This document shows positions 36,994 through 44,893 of a stretch of 64,000 bases of DNA, one piece after another; the first letter of the stretch is position 1, and each line of letters opens with the position of its first letter. This DNA comes from Rhizobium oryziradicis (GTDB lineage: Bacteria > Pseudomonadota > Alphaproteobacteria > Rhizobiales > Rhizobiaceae). The notes below the pieces were generated by a model. It was given only the letters and a program-made list of their open reading frames with translations, was not told the DNA's origin and searched no databases. The position numbers were made by a program, and so were the translations under genes. The stretch lies in assembly GCF_001939045.1 (NCBI RefSeq), contig NZ_MKIM01000027.1, positions 62,001 to 126,000 on the forward strand, written 5' to 3'.

Positions 36994-37905
36994 ATGAATG
37001 CCATTCCTTTTGTTATTCTTGATGTGTTCACCACGGAGCGCTTTAGAGGCAATCCGCTGGCGGTTATTCTGGATGGTCGCGATATTTCGAGCGACCATAT
37101 GCAGGCCATCGCTGCCGAGTTCGGTTATTCCGAAACGAGTTTTGTGCTTCCTGCGCAAAATCCCGCCAACACGGCTGAGGTGCGGATTTTTACGCCGGTT
37201 GCGGAAGTGCCTTTTGCCGGGCATCCCAATGTGGGAACGGCGATTGCGCTGGCAGAGCAGGGTGTGCTGTTCGGCAAGACCTTGAGCGATGAGATGCGCT
37301 TTGAGGAAAAGGCAGGCCTTGTCACAGTGCGGCTTGAGCGCAAGGGCGATCAACCGTTGCGCGCCACTATCCGCGCTCCGCAGGCGCTCACTCTTGGGGC
37401 AGAGGTGGCTGTGTCTTCGCTGGCAAGAGCAATGACCCTTGCCGAGAGCGATATTGTCACCACTTGTCACATGCCGGCCTTTGTCTCGGTGGGGTTAAAA
37501 TTTATCGTTGCGGAATTGGTTGATCTCGCGGCTCTTGGCCGCGCAAAGCCGGATTTGTCAGCACTTGGTGATCTCGTCAAGGATTATGCCGATCAACAGA
37601 CGGACGGGTCTACATTTCTCTATTGCCGCGTGGCAGAAGGGCATATTCGCGCTCGGATGTTTGCACCATTTGATAATGTCCCGGAAGATCCCGCCACCGG
37701 CAGTGCCTCTGCCGCATTGGTTGCTTACCTGACGCAGCTCAGACCTGAGGCGGATTTCAGCCAGACGATGTTGGTTGAGCAGGGTGTCGAAATGGGACGT
37801 CGCAGCCTGGTCACCATTCATGCGCAAAAGCGCGGTGGCCTTGTTGAAACAGTTGATATTTCAGGTGAGGCGGTTTGCGTTATGAAGGGACAAATTTTGC
37901 GCTAA
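36994..37905 (+). CDS. PhzF-family isomerase-like protein
   Basis: 303 residues, the usual size. N-terminal FVILDVFTTERFRGNPLAVI, the catalytic Glu in GYSETSFVLP, FAGHPNVGTAIAL and the C-terminal DPATGSASAALVAYL match the diaminopimelate epimerase-like PhzF fold. In phenazine producers PhzF isomerises DHHA, but most genomes, including those without phenazines, carry such a gene and its substrate is unknown. GGGGAG lies 11 bases before ATG 36994; an upstream TTG (36985) is less likely. The stop codon sits inside a 17-bp hairpin. Confidence 0.9.
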   Translation: MNAIPFVILDVFTTERFRGNPLAVILDGRDISSDHMQAIAAEFGYSETSFVLPAQNPANTAEVRIFTPVAEVPFAGHPNVGTAIALAEQGVLFGKTLSDEMRFEEKAGLVTVRLERKGDQPLRATIRAPQALTLGAEVAVSSLARAMTLAESDIVTTCHMPAFVSVGLKFIVAELVDLAALGRAKPDLSALGDLVKDYADQQTDGSTFLYCRVAEGHIRARMFAPFDNVPEDPATGSASAALVAYLTQLRPEADFSQTMLVEQGVEMGRRSLVTIHAQKRGGLVETVDISGEAVCVMKGQILR

Positions 37906-37947
37906 AGCCCGTCGCAGCGAATAGGATTCACTGCGACGGGCTTTAGC
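37901..37947 (+). terminator. 17-bp perfect hairpin overlapping the phzF-like stop
   Basis: Arms GCTAAAGCCCGTCGCAG (37901-37917) and its exact complement (37931-37947) flank a 13-base loop. The stop codon TAA lies in the left arm. Only CTCTTATTG follows, so it may be a repeat or 3'-end stabiliser as much as a terminator. Confidence 0.55.
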
Positions 37948-37954
37948 TCTTATT

Positions 37955-38010
37955 GTGTCGCATGTACGTTATCGTTTTAGTGAGGACAATAAAACGCGAC
38001 ATGCGCTAGA
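37955..38010. repeat. Imperfect GCATGTCGC-type palindrome
   Basis: GTCGCATGTACGTTATCGTT on the left and TAAAACGCGACATGCGC on the right are partly complementary. This resembles another intergenic palindrome family of rhizobia (GCATGTCGC ends); I know only this copy in the window. Confidence 0.45.
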
Positions 38011-38053
38011 TCACCGTGCAGACAATCGCAATCGGACCAGAGCTGTAGCGCCT

Positions 38054-38209
38054 TCATGGCCTGAGCAGCAGCGTCAGACACCAGATAATGAGCGCAACAA
38101 TGGCCAGCCGCCAAAAATCGCGGCGTCGGCGCAAGAGGGGAAGGTCAAGCGGGCGAATGATCTGCACGGCCATGGCCAAAATGAAGAAAATGGAGATGGC
38201 TTTGATCAT
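38054..38209 (-). CDS. Small two-helix membrane protein, unannotated size class
   Basis: 51 residues from ATG 38209, found by reading the minus strand of an otherwise empty gap. MIKAISIFFILAMAVQIIRP forms one hydrophobic helix, a basic loop LRRRRDF follows, and RLAIVALIIWCLTLLLRP forms a second. The amphipathic pattern and positive-inside loop argue for a real small inner-membrane protein. I recall similar short proteins in other rhizobia, unverified. It is divergent from the MFS gene (127 bases apart). Confidence 0.7.
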   Translation of the reverse strand: MIKAISIFFILAMAVQIIRPLDLPLLRRRRDFWRLAIVALIIWCLTLLLRP

Positions 38210-38335
38210 TTTCGCTATCCGCTGCTTGCAATAAATCCTTCCTTAGGGAGGACATGTTCTGATCTTACGCTATATCTCAATGCTGCGTTACTGTTACGGT
38301 TTCGACATTGCAAGCACGTTTGAGAAGTGGATAAA

Positions 38336-39628
38336 ATGGCCAGAAAAATTTTCCCCGTTATCTCCCTATTGCTCGGCACCCTTTTTCTGTTTTTGGGAAA
38401 TGGTTTGCACGGTTTGCTTTTGCCGGTTCGCGGCTCGGCCGAGGGCTATTCCAACGAAGTTCTCGGCTTGCTCGGCACCTCCTGGGCCACCGGCTTTGTG
38501 CTGGGCTGTTTTGTGGCACCCAAAGTGGTGATGCGCATTGGCCATGTGCGCGCCTTTTCAAGTTTCATTGCTGTTATCGCTATCATTGCCCTGATGACCG
38601 GCATCGTTGTTGAGCAAACCTCTTGGGTGTTGCTGCGGGCGCTGACGGGTTTCTGCACGGCTGGCACCTCGATGATTATTGAAAGCTGGCTTAATGAACG
38701 GGCCAGCAATGAGAGCCGTGGGGCGATTTTTTCCTTCTACATTTCTGTCACGCTGATGGGGGTTGTTGGCGGACAGATGATGGTGGCCTTTGGCAATGTG
38801 CACACGCCCATTCTGTTCATGATTTGCGGCATTCTCTATTGTCTGGCCATGCTGCCCACCACTTTGTCGAATGCGGCCTCTCCACGGCCCTTGAGCTCGG
38901 TCAAGCTGGACCTGCCCAGTCTGTTTCGCAATTCGCCCGTGTCCTTTGTTGGCATTTTGCTGATCGGTATTGCCAATGGTGCTTTCGGAACATTGGTCGC
39001 CGTCTTTGGCGCGCGGATCGGGTTGCCGGACGTGACAATTGCAGCGATGCTGAGCATCACGATTTTTGCAGGGGCTGCGGCGCAGTTTCCAGCGGGTCGC
39101 CTGTCCGACAAGGTCGATAGACGCTATGTTCTGGCCGGTATTGCGGTGATTGCAGTGGTTGCTGCGTTGGTTTTGCTGTTTGTCCAGCCGGCAACAGCCA
39201 TTGTTCTCATTCCGATTGTTGCCATTTACGGGGCGGCGGCCAACTCGCTCTATCCCATCGCCGTTGCCCATGCCAATGACTATGCCGACAGCGGCGATTT
39301 CGTCAAAGTGTCGGGCGGGCTGTTGTTGCTCTATGGTATCGGCACGATTATTGGGCCAACCATCGGTGGTCCGGTGATGACCCATCTCGGGCCACATGCC
39401 CTGTTTATTGTCACCGCCATTGCCCATGCCATGCTGGTCGCCTATGCGATTTTCCGAAGCCGTTTGCGTCCGGCCTTGCCGCCGGAAGAGAAAGACAACT
39501 TTGCCCATGCCCATGGTCCGCTTTCAACCATGACGGCCACGCCACAATCGGCCAATCTTGATCCAAGGTCCGATCGGGCTGACACAGATCGTGCGGACAT
39601 GGGTGATGATACCAAGGAGAATGGATAG
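38336..39628 (+). CDS. MFS transporter, YcaD-like
   Basis: About 430 residues and 12 predicted membrane helices. FPVISLLLGTLFLFLGNGLH starts helix 1; GTSWATGFVLGCFVAPKVVM, RALTGFCTAGTSMIIESWLN and the mid-protein GRLSDKVDRRYVLAG (the G-x-L-[SA]-D-[RK]xxRR motif of MFS) identify the family. The ESWLNERA segment is typical of the YcaD-like subgroup. The acidic/Asp-rich 40-residue tail is cytoplasmic. Substrate unknown. ATG 38336 follows GAGAAG; a GTG at 38327 is in frame. The stop overlaps the GTG start of the next gene. Confidence 0.9.
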   Translation: MARKIFPVISLLLGTLFLFLGNGLHGLLLPVRGSAEGYSNEVLGLLGTSWATGFVLGCFVAPKVVMRIGHVRAFSSFIAVIAIIALMTGIVVEQTSWVLLRALTGFCTAGTSMIIESWLNERASNESRGAIFSFYISVTLMGVVGGQMMVAFGNVHTPILFMICGILYCLAMLPTTLSNAASPRPLSSVKLDLPSLFRNSPVSFVGILLIGIANGAFGTLVAVFGARIGLPDVTIAAMLSITIFAGAAAQFPAGRLSDKVDRRYVLAGIAVIAVVAALVLLFVQPATAIVLIPIVAIYGAAANSLYPIAVAHANDYADSGDFVKVSGGLLLLYGIGTIIGPTIGGPVMTHLGPHALFIVTAIAHAMLVAYAIFRSRLRPALPPEEKDNFAHAHGPLSTMTATPQSANLDPRSDRADTDRADMGDDTKENG

Positions 39629-39822
39629 TGTCATTTGACCCAGATCGACCCATCAAAAAGCCGGAGCATGAGGTGGGATGCGACCTTTCCCTGCTGTCTG
39701 TGGATGAGCTTCAAAAAAGAATCACTTTGCTGGAAGAGGAAATTATCCGCCTCAAAATGGCCTGTGACAGTAAAGAAGCAGGTAAAAAGGCTGCAGAATC
39801 GCTGTTCAAGGCCTCGAAGTAG
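39628..39822 (+). CDS. DUF1192 small protein
   Basis: 64 residues: a Pro/Asp-rich head, then LSLLSVDELQKRITLLEEEI, RLKMACDSKEAGKKAAESLF. The SVDEL...RI..LE.EI.RL pattern is DUF1192, a short coiled coil of alphaproteobacteria with unknown role. It begins with GTG 39628, overlapping the MFS stop by one base, with AAGGAGA eight bases upstream, so translation follows directly from the MFS gene. RcdA-like DUF1465 is next downstream, a neighbourhood I believe recurs in rhizobia. Confidence 0.88.
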   Translation: MSFDPDRPIKKPEHEVGCDLSLLSVDELQKRITLLEEEIIRLKMACDSKEAGKKAAESLFKASK

Positions 39823-40268
39823 TCCGATTTGGATCGAAATATTACAGCGCCTGTTGAAGCAGATCCGTGGAAAATCGCGTCTTGGTGGGGCAGAAACAGG
39901 CCCTTTCAGGCATATCAGGACACAGTATTAACCAAAAATTATGCATTATATGAGAATTTATAAACTATCCGGTTCTTCTGGATGCAGATTTTTTCCCATT
40001 TTAGGAAAATAGTCTGATTTTTCTCCCTGTTTTACCTTGAGAGCCGCTTTTGCGGCTCTTTTTTTACGTCAGCCGACTTGTGGCAAAACTGTGGGAATTA
40101 ACCTTTTCTTAAGAAACGACTTGCGGATTTGCGCTATTGGTAGCATCTTGAAGTCCAAGCAATGATACTTAAAAAAGTCCAAACAGCGGTGGATGTTTTC
40201 ATGCAGCGAGGACTGGGCTTTCTTTTTGGTCGCGCTACCTTAATTAGTGATGCGTAGGACAGGGGTTA
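39823..40268. other. Intergenic region with an internal terminator, possible small RNA
   Basis: 446 bases with no supported frame. The first part is GC-balanced, 39930-40030 is AT-rich, and a clean terminator ends at 40065. The remaining 200 bases lead to the rcdA-like gene. The distance from the DUF1192 stop to the terminator (about 220 bases) leaves room for an untranslated RNA or a long 3' end. Confidence 0.5.
40040..40065 (+). terminator. Strong terminator 220 bases after DUF1192
   Basis: Eight-bp perfect stem AGAGCCGC / GCGGCTCT, four-base loop, then seven T. Confidence 0.88.
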
Positions 40269-40790
40269 ATGTCGATGTCAGAACTCGGATTGAATACGGT
40301 TAGCTTTGCAGGCCGCGCAGCCGCGTCGCCGCAGTTCAAGGTAACCTATGCTGAGGGAATGGGTCTCGTGGAAGAGACCGCCGCTTATCTGGATGGCCCG
40401 GGCCGCTCGGCGGCCAAGGTTTTGCCCCGGATGGCGTCTGTGCTGTATGCAGCAGAATCCATGCGTCTCACCACACGGTTGATGCAGATGGCCTCCTGGC
40501 TGCTGTTACAGCGCGCCGTGAACAATGGCGAAATGTCGCGCGATCAGGTGATCTCTGAAAAGAGCAAGGTGCGCCTGGATGGCTTCAACGTGGATCGCAA
40601 TGCGCCCGGCTGGCACGATCTGCCAGAAGCGTTTCGGGATCTGATTGAGCGCTCGCTGCGCCTGCAAAATCGCATTGCGCTTTTGGATCGTGAAATTTAC
40701 CGCCCAAGCGACCCATCGATCGTTCCTGATAATCAAAATAGCGTGCAGGCCCAGCTTAATCTGCTGCGTACGGCGTTTGACGCCAGCTAA
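40269..40790 (+). CDS. rcdA: DUF1465 protein, RcdA-like
   Basis: 173 residues, mainly helical: YAEGMGLVEETAAYLDGPGR, MASVLYAAESMRLTTRLMQM, ASWLLLQRAVNNGEMS, WHDLPEAFRDLIERSLRLQN and RIALLDREIY. This is the DUF1465 family, to which Caulobacter RcdA belongs; RcdA is an adaptor that helps ClpXP degrade CtrA at the pole during the cell cycle. Assignment is by family pattern from memory; the symbol is provisional. The start ATGTCGATG follows an AGGACAGGGG ribosome site. A terminator follows within 60 bases. Confidence 0.8.
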   Translation: MSMSELGLNTVSFAGRAAASPQFKVTYAEGMGLVEETAAYLDGPGRSAAKVLPRMASVLYAAESMRLTTRLMQMASWLLLQRAVNNGEMSRDQVISEKSKVRLDGFNVDRNAPGWHDLPEAFRDLIERSLRLQNRIALLDREIYRPSDPSIVPDNQNSVQAQLNLLRTAFDAS

Positions 40791-40816
40791 TCATCGACAT
40801 ACCCCGTGTCGGCATG

Positions 40817-40848
40817 AAACCCGGTTCTGCCCAGCAGCGCCGGGTTTT
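40817..40848 (+). terminator. Terminator after the rcdA-like gene
   Basis: Stem AACCCGG / CCGGGTT with an inner CTG/CAG pairing, then seven T. Confidence 0.82.
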
Positions 40849-41181
40849 TTTGTCTGCAATGTTCAGATGCAGATGGATTTGCTGTAACACCAAGCTTTAT
40901 TGAAGATGTCTCTTGGTATTGCCTTTGTAAATCTCTCACACGCATGGATAGTATTGGAGAAATTTGCAATCCCATTGAGGTGCGAATGCGCCAATATCTT
41001 TGTGCTCTGGTAATATGGCGGGTATTCCGCCATTCAATTTCTCTCTAAACGTGTTTTCGTCGTTTTGTTTTAGCAACGTTCTGCTGAAAATTCCTGTTAT
41101 TTCGAAAATTTACGTTTTATTAGCTGGAATACTTATAATTAAATTCACAATTACATTGATTTGTCGACGCTGGGGGCGCAG
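40849..41181. other. AT-rich leader of the orphan flagellin gene
   Basis: 333 bases, noticeably more AT-rich than the surroundings, especially 40990-41160. No convincing gene: the frames present read as low-complexity hydrophobic sequence. It should contain the flagellin promoter and leader; I could not pick a sigma-factor signature. Confidence 0.5.
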
Positions 41182-42165
41182 ATGACAAGCATTAATACAA
41201 ATACAGCGGCTATTTCAGCTTTGGCGAACTTGCGGCAAACTGATAGTAGCTTAAATGGCATTCAAGACAGGATTTCGACGGGTTATCGCGTTGCAAAGGC
41301 GGCAGACAATGCTTCCTATTGGTCAATCGGGACGACCATGAAAAGCGATGATAAGGCGATGGCCGCTGTGGGCGACAGTCTATCGATTGCCGATGCTCTG
41401 GTGGATACGGCCTATACTGGTACCAAAGCTATTATTGGTTACGTCAACGAAATTAAAGCACGACTGGTGTCGGCGCGTGAACCGGGTGTTGACAAAGACA
41501 AGGTCGGCAAAGAGATCACAGAATTGAAGTCGCAGATTGTTTCGACAGTCAAGTCGTCATCATTCAATGGCCAGAACTGGCTATATGACAGCACATCGAA
41601 TACGGGGCCCATCGCGGATAATCAATTGAGTGCCGCATTTGTGCGTGGCGCAACCAATATGGTCGGTGTCGGCACCCTGACGGTGAAAGCACCCATCAAT
41701 TCCAGCGGCGGCCGTGGCATGCTGATCAGTGATCGTGCCGATTTCAATGGCTTGCTGACAGAGCGAAAGGCTGTGTCCCAAGGCGATGGATTTGGCGGCA
41801 CGACCACCAAGAACTATTTTCTGATTCGTTCGCAAGCGGGTTCCGCTGGCACCGAGGTCACGCTCTCAACCAGCACGGCCGATGTTGATGTTGATGGCAT
41901 GGTCAGCGCAATCGACTATTACGCACAGACATTGACCGATTATGCCGCCGATCTCGGCGCATCCAAGGCCCGCATAGCCTTGCAAACGAAGTTCAACAAT
42001 GATTTGCGCGATGCAGTTAATATTGGCGTTGGTAAGTTGATTGATGCTGACATGAACAGCGAGTCAGCCAAGCTCAAGGCGACCCAAACGCAAAAGCAGT
42101 TGGGCATACAGGCGCTTTCCATTGCAAACAGCGCAGGCGATTCGATTCTGTCATTGTTCCGCTAG
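41182..42165 (+). CDS. Flagellin, orphan copy
   Basis: 327 residues. The N-terminus MTSINTNTAAISALANLRQT and ISTGYRVAKAADNASYWSI, and the C-terminus ALSIANSAGDSILSLFR, are the D0/D1 helices of rhizobial flagellin; the middle D2/D3 part is variable. It is a secreted filament subunit polymerising outside the cell. No other flagellar gene lies in the window. ATG 41182 gives the family N-terminus; the frame extends to a TTG at 41161. The stop codon TAG is formed by the first bases of a dispersed repeat. The first third uses more A/T-ending codons than its neighbours. Confidence 0.93.
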   Translation: MTSINTNTAAISALANLRQTDSSLNGIQDRISTGYRVAKAADNASYWSIGTTMKSDDKAMAAVGDSLSIADALVDTAYTGTKAIIGYVNEIKARLVSAREPGVDKDKVGKEITELKSQIVSTVKSSSFNGQNWLYDSTSNTGPIADNQLSAAFVRGATNMVGVGTLTVKAPINSSGGRGMLISDRADFNGLLTERKAVSQGDGFGGTTTKNYFLIRSQAGSAGTEVTLSTSTADVDVDGMVSAIDYYAQTLTDYAADLGASKARIALQTKFNNDLRDAVNIGVGKLIDADMNSESAKLKATQTQKQLGIQALSIANSAGDSILSLFR

Positions 42166-42213
42166 AGTTTGTCGGGGAAACGTGGAATCCGGTTTTCGGC
42201 ACGATGCTCTTAG
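42163..42213. repeat. CCGGTTTTC-family repeat beginning in the flagellin stop
   Basis: TAGAGTTTGTCGGGGAAACG, then GGAATCCGGTTTTCGGCACG and ATGCTCTTAG. The left end matches 701-735, and the right end matches 36967-36975. Confidence 0.7.
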
Positions 42214-42242
42214 GCTTTGTTGCTTTCTCTCCGCACAAACTC

Positions 42243-42274
42243 AAAACGCCGCTCCCGTGAAAGAGCGGCGTTTT
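42243..42274. terminator. Bidirectional terminator between flagellin and fba
   Basis: Perfect 12-bp stem AAAACGCCGCTC / GAGCGGCGTTTT with an eight-base loop; the A/T ends give a T-tract on both strands. Confidence 0.85.
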
Positions 42275-42392
42275 GATGTGATACACTTCCTGTGGCAATC
42301 CAGGTGACGCACAAAGGCTTAAAGTAACCCCTCGGGAAGCCGAATTCGACTGTCCCGAAACTCGTCCTGAGAGAACCTCAAAAGCCCTGATA

Positions 42393-43418
42393 TCAAGCGG
42401 CCTTTTCGAGATCTTTCTTCCACGATCCCTTGGCAGCAAGGCTGTTCATTTCGGCGCGATGCGCAAAGGCGCGCTGACCGGCTGCAACATTCTCTGAGCG
42501 ACCGCCCCAAGCCTTCAAAGCGCTGTCTTGCAGAGCGCGGCCGTAAGAATAGGTGAGCGCCCAAGGCATGTCATAGTTGGCATTCATGGCAGACAGATGC
42601 GCGCTGGCTTCTTCCGTGCTCTGGCCGCCGGACAAGAAGGCAATGCCGGGAACGGAGGAGGGCACAGTGGCCTTCAGCACCTTCACGGTTTGCTCGGCCA
42701 CCTGCTCAACCGATGCCTTGCGGGCGTTCTTGCCGTCAATCACCATGTTGGGCTTGAGGATCATGCCTTCCAGCTTGACGCGGGCGTCATAGAGGTCGTT
42801 GAAGACCGTGCGCAACACCCATTCGGTGACTTCGGCGCATTTGGCAATATCATGGGTGCCCGGTGCACCATCCATCAGCACTTCTGGCTCAACGATCGGC
42901 ACAATGCCCGCTTCCTGGCAAAGCGCTGCGTAATAGGCGAGTGCCTGAGAATTGGCCTTGATGGAACCCCAAGTGGGCAAGCCATCGGCAATGGCAATCA
43001 CGCCGCGCCATTTGGCAAAGCGCGCACCGGCTTTATAATAGGTGGCAAGACGTTCGCGCAGACCATCCAGACCTTCGGTGAGCGTTTCACCGGGGAAACC
43101 GGCCATAGGCTTGGCACCGGTATCAACCTTGATGCCGGGAATTGCGCCTGCGGCCTTGATGATGTCCACGAACGGCGTGCCGTCTGCGGCGTTCTTAAAC
43201 AGCGTTTCTTCATAGAGAATGACGCCGGAGATGCATTTTTTCATTGCGTCGTCAGAGCGAAACAGCATTTCGCGGTAATCGCGACGGCTGGTCTCGGTCG
43301 ATTCCAGGCCGATTGTGTCAAAACGCTTTTTGATTGTGGATGTGGATTCGTCTGCTGCCAGCAGCCCCTTGCCCTCTGCCATCATCTGGATGGCGATGTC
43401 TTCAAGTCTCTCACTCAT
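42393..43418 (-). CDS. fba: Fructose-bisphosphate aldolase, class I
   Basis: 341 residues of the class I (Schiff-base) aldolase type. AEGKGLLAADESTSTIKKRF at the N-terminus, KVDTGAKPM, ARFAKWRGVIAI and GMILKPNMV, whose Lys forms the Schiff base, and PGIAFLSGGQSTEEA are all present. It cleaves fructose-1,6-bisphosphate in glycolysis and works in reverse for gluconeogenesis. The ATG at 43418 is favoured: GGGAGA touches the ATG at 43424 but is well spaced from 43418. It is 189 bases downstream of pgk and separated from it by a terminator. Confidence 0.95.
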   Translation of the reverse strand: MSERLEDIAIQMMAEGKGLLAADESTSTIKKRFDTIGLESTETSRRDYREMLFRSDDAMKKCISGVILYEETLFKNAADGTPFVDIIKAAGAIPGIKVDTGAKPMAGFPGETLTEGLDGLRERLATYYKAGARFAKWRGVIAIADGLPTWGSIKANSQALAYYAALCQEAGIVPIVEPEVLMDGAPGTHDIAKCAEVTEWVLRTVFNDLYDARVKLEGMILKPNMVIDGKNARKASVEQVAEQTVKVLKATVPSSVPGIAFLSGGQSTEEASAHLSAMNANYDMPWALTYSYGRALQDSALKAWGGRSENVAAGQRAFAHRAEMNSLAAKGSWKKDLEKAA

Positions 43419-43540
43419 ATCCATTCTCCCGAAAACGTGATGATGGCTAATCGCGTAACAGAAGATTGTGGCATGGGAAATGGGGGCTTAAGTCATTGAA
43501 ACGATTGAAATCGTTTCAATCGTTTTAAAATTCAAAGTTT

Positions 43541-43582
43541 TTTTAAAAAAATTAGACGCGACATTTTGTTCCATGTCGCGTC
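43541..43582 (-). terminator. Terminator after pgk
   Basis: On the minus strand a 10-bp stem GACGCGACAT / ATGTCGCGTC is followed by TAATTTTTTT. Confidence 0.85.
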
Positions 43583-43607
43583 CAGTTTATTTTCACCCGT
43601 TTGGGTT

Positions 43608-44810
43608 TCAGCCTTGCTTGGTCAAAACCGTGACGCCGGGCAATTCCTTGCCTTCCATCCATTCCAGAAAGGCACCGCCTGCGGTGGAGACGTAAGAGAA
43701 GTCATCGGCCACGCCTGCATGATTGAGAGCAGAGACGGTATCGCCACCGCCGGCAACCGAGACCAGCTTGCCGTCTTCGGTGCATTTGGCCGCAAACTTG
43801 GCGGCAGAAACCGTGGCTGCGTCAAAGGGCGGAATTTCAAACGCGCCAAACGGGCCGTTCCAAACCAGCGTTGCGGCCTTGGAAATCCACTCATTGACCA
43901 CTTCGACCGACTTGGGGCCAACATCGAGCATCATGGCATCCGAAGGGATGGCTGAAACATCGACGGTCTCATTGGCGGCATTGGCCTTGAACTCGCGGGC
44001 AACCACGCCATCCACCGGCAGCACAATGGCGCAGCCCGAGGCTTCGGCCTTGGCCATGATCTGCTTTGCGGTTTCCGTCAGGTCGTGCTCGCACAGCGAT
44101 TTGCCGACATCGATGCCCTGGGCTGCCAAAAACGTGTTGGCCATGCCGCCGCCAATCACCAGCGCATCAACCTTGTTGACGAGGTTCATCAACAGATCGA
44201 TCTTGGACGACACTTTTGCGCCGCCAACAATGGCCACCACCGGATGGGCTGGCGCGCCAAGGCCCTTTTGCAGGGCTTCAAGCTCGGCCTGCATGGTGCG
44301 ACCAGCATAGGCGGGCAGAATGTGGGCCAGACCCTCGGTGGAGGCATGGGCGCGGTGGGCGGCAGAAAAGGCATCATTGACGTAGATATCGCCATTTTTG
44401 GCGAGTTCGCTCGTAAAGCCCGCGTCGTTCTTTTCTTCGCCCTTATGGAAACGGGTGTTTTCCAACAGCAAAATGTCACCATTGTTCATGGCAGCAACAG
44501 CGGTGGCTGCTGGCTCGCCAATGCAATCGCTGGCGAAAGCAACGGCCTGATCCAGAACTTCTTCCACAGCAGCGACAATCTGGCTCAAGGACATGTCGGC
44601 GACAACCTCGCCCTTGGGGCGGCCAAAATGGGCGAGCAAAATAACCTTGGCACCCTTGGACGACAGCTCCTTGATGGTGGGGGCGACACGCTCAATGCGG
44701 GTGGCATCGGTGACTTTGCCCTCGGAAACCGGAACGTTGAGGTCTACGCGCAAAAGCACGCGCTTTCCTGCGATGTCGGTGAGGTCGTCAAGTGTTTTGA
44801 AAGCAGGCAT
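43608..44810 (-). CDS. pgk: Phosphoglycerate kinase
   Basis: 400 residues, normal size. Substrate motifs are [15 protein letters not shown] and [10 protein letters not shown]; nucleotide motifs are [27 protein letters not shown] and [12 protein letters not shown]. It makes ATP from 1,3-bisphosphoglycerate. It follows the YmdB-like gene by 83 bases and has its own terminator, while fba continues on the same strand. Confidence 0.97.
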   Translation of the reverse strand: MPAFKTLDDLTDIAGKRVLLRVDLNVPVSEGKVTDATRIERVAPTIKELSSKGAKVILLAHFGRPKGEVVADMSLSQIVAAVEEVLDQAVAFASDCIGEPAATAVAAMNNGDILLLENTRFHKGEEKNDAGFTSELAKNGDIYVNDAFSAAHRAHASTEGLAHILPAYAGRTMQAELEALQKGLGAPAHPVVAIVGGAKVSSKIDLLMNLVNKVDALVIGGGMANTFLAAQGIDVGKSLCEHDLTETAKQIMAKAEASGCAIVLPVDGVVAREFKANAANETVDVSAIPSDAMMLDVGPKSVEVVNEWISKAATLVWNGPFGAFEIPPFDAATVSAAKFAAKCTEDGKLVSVAGGGDTVSALNHAGVADDFSYVSTAGGAFLEWMEGKELPGVTVLTKQG

Positions 44811-44893
44811 GGTCAGTTTCCCGTTTTGGAAAGAGATACGGTTTTACGAGGGGACCTTACACCGGTCTGGGCCAGAGGCAAGGCTTGCGCGGG

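Noticed and set aside
41000..41185. 61-residue frame before the flagellin gene
   Set aside because: Reads as AT-rich noise, has no ribosome site, and overlaps the flagellin start.
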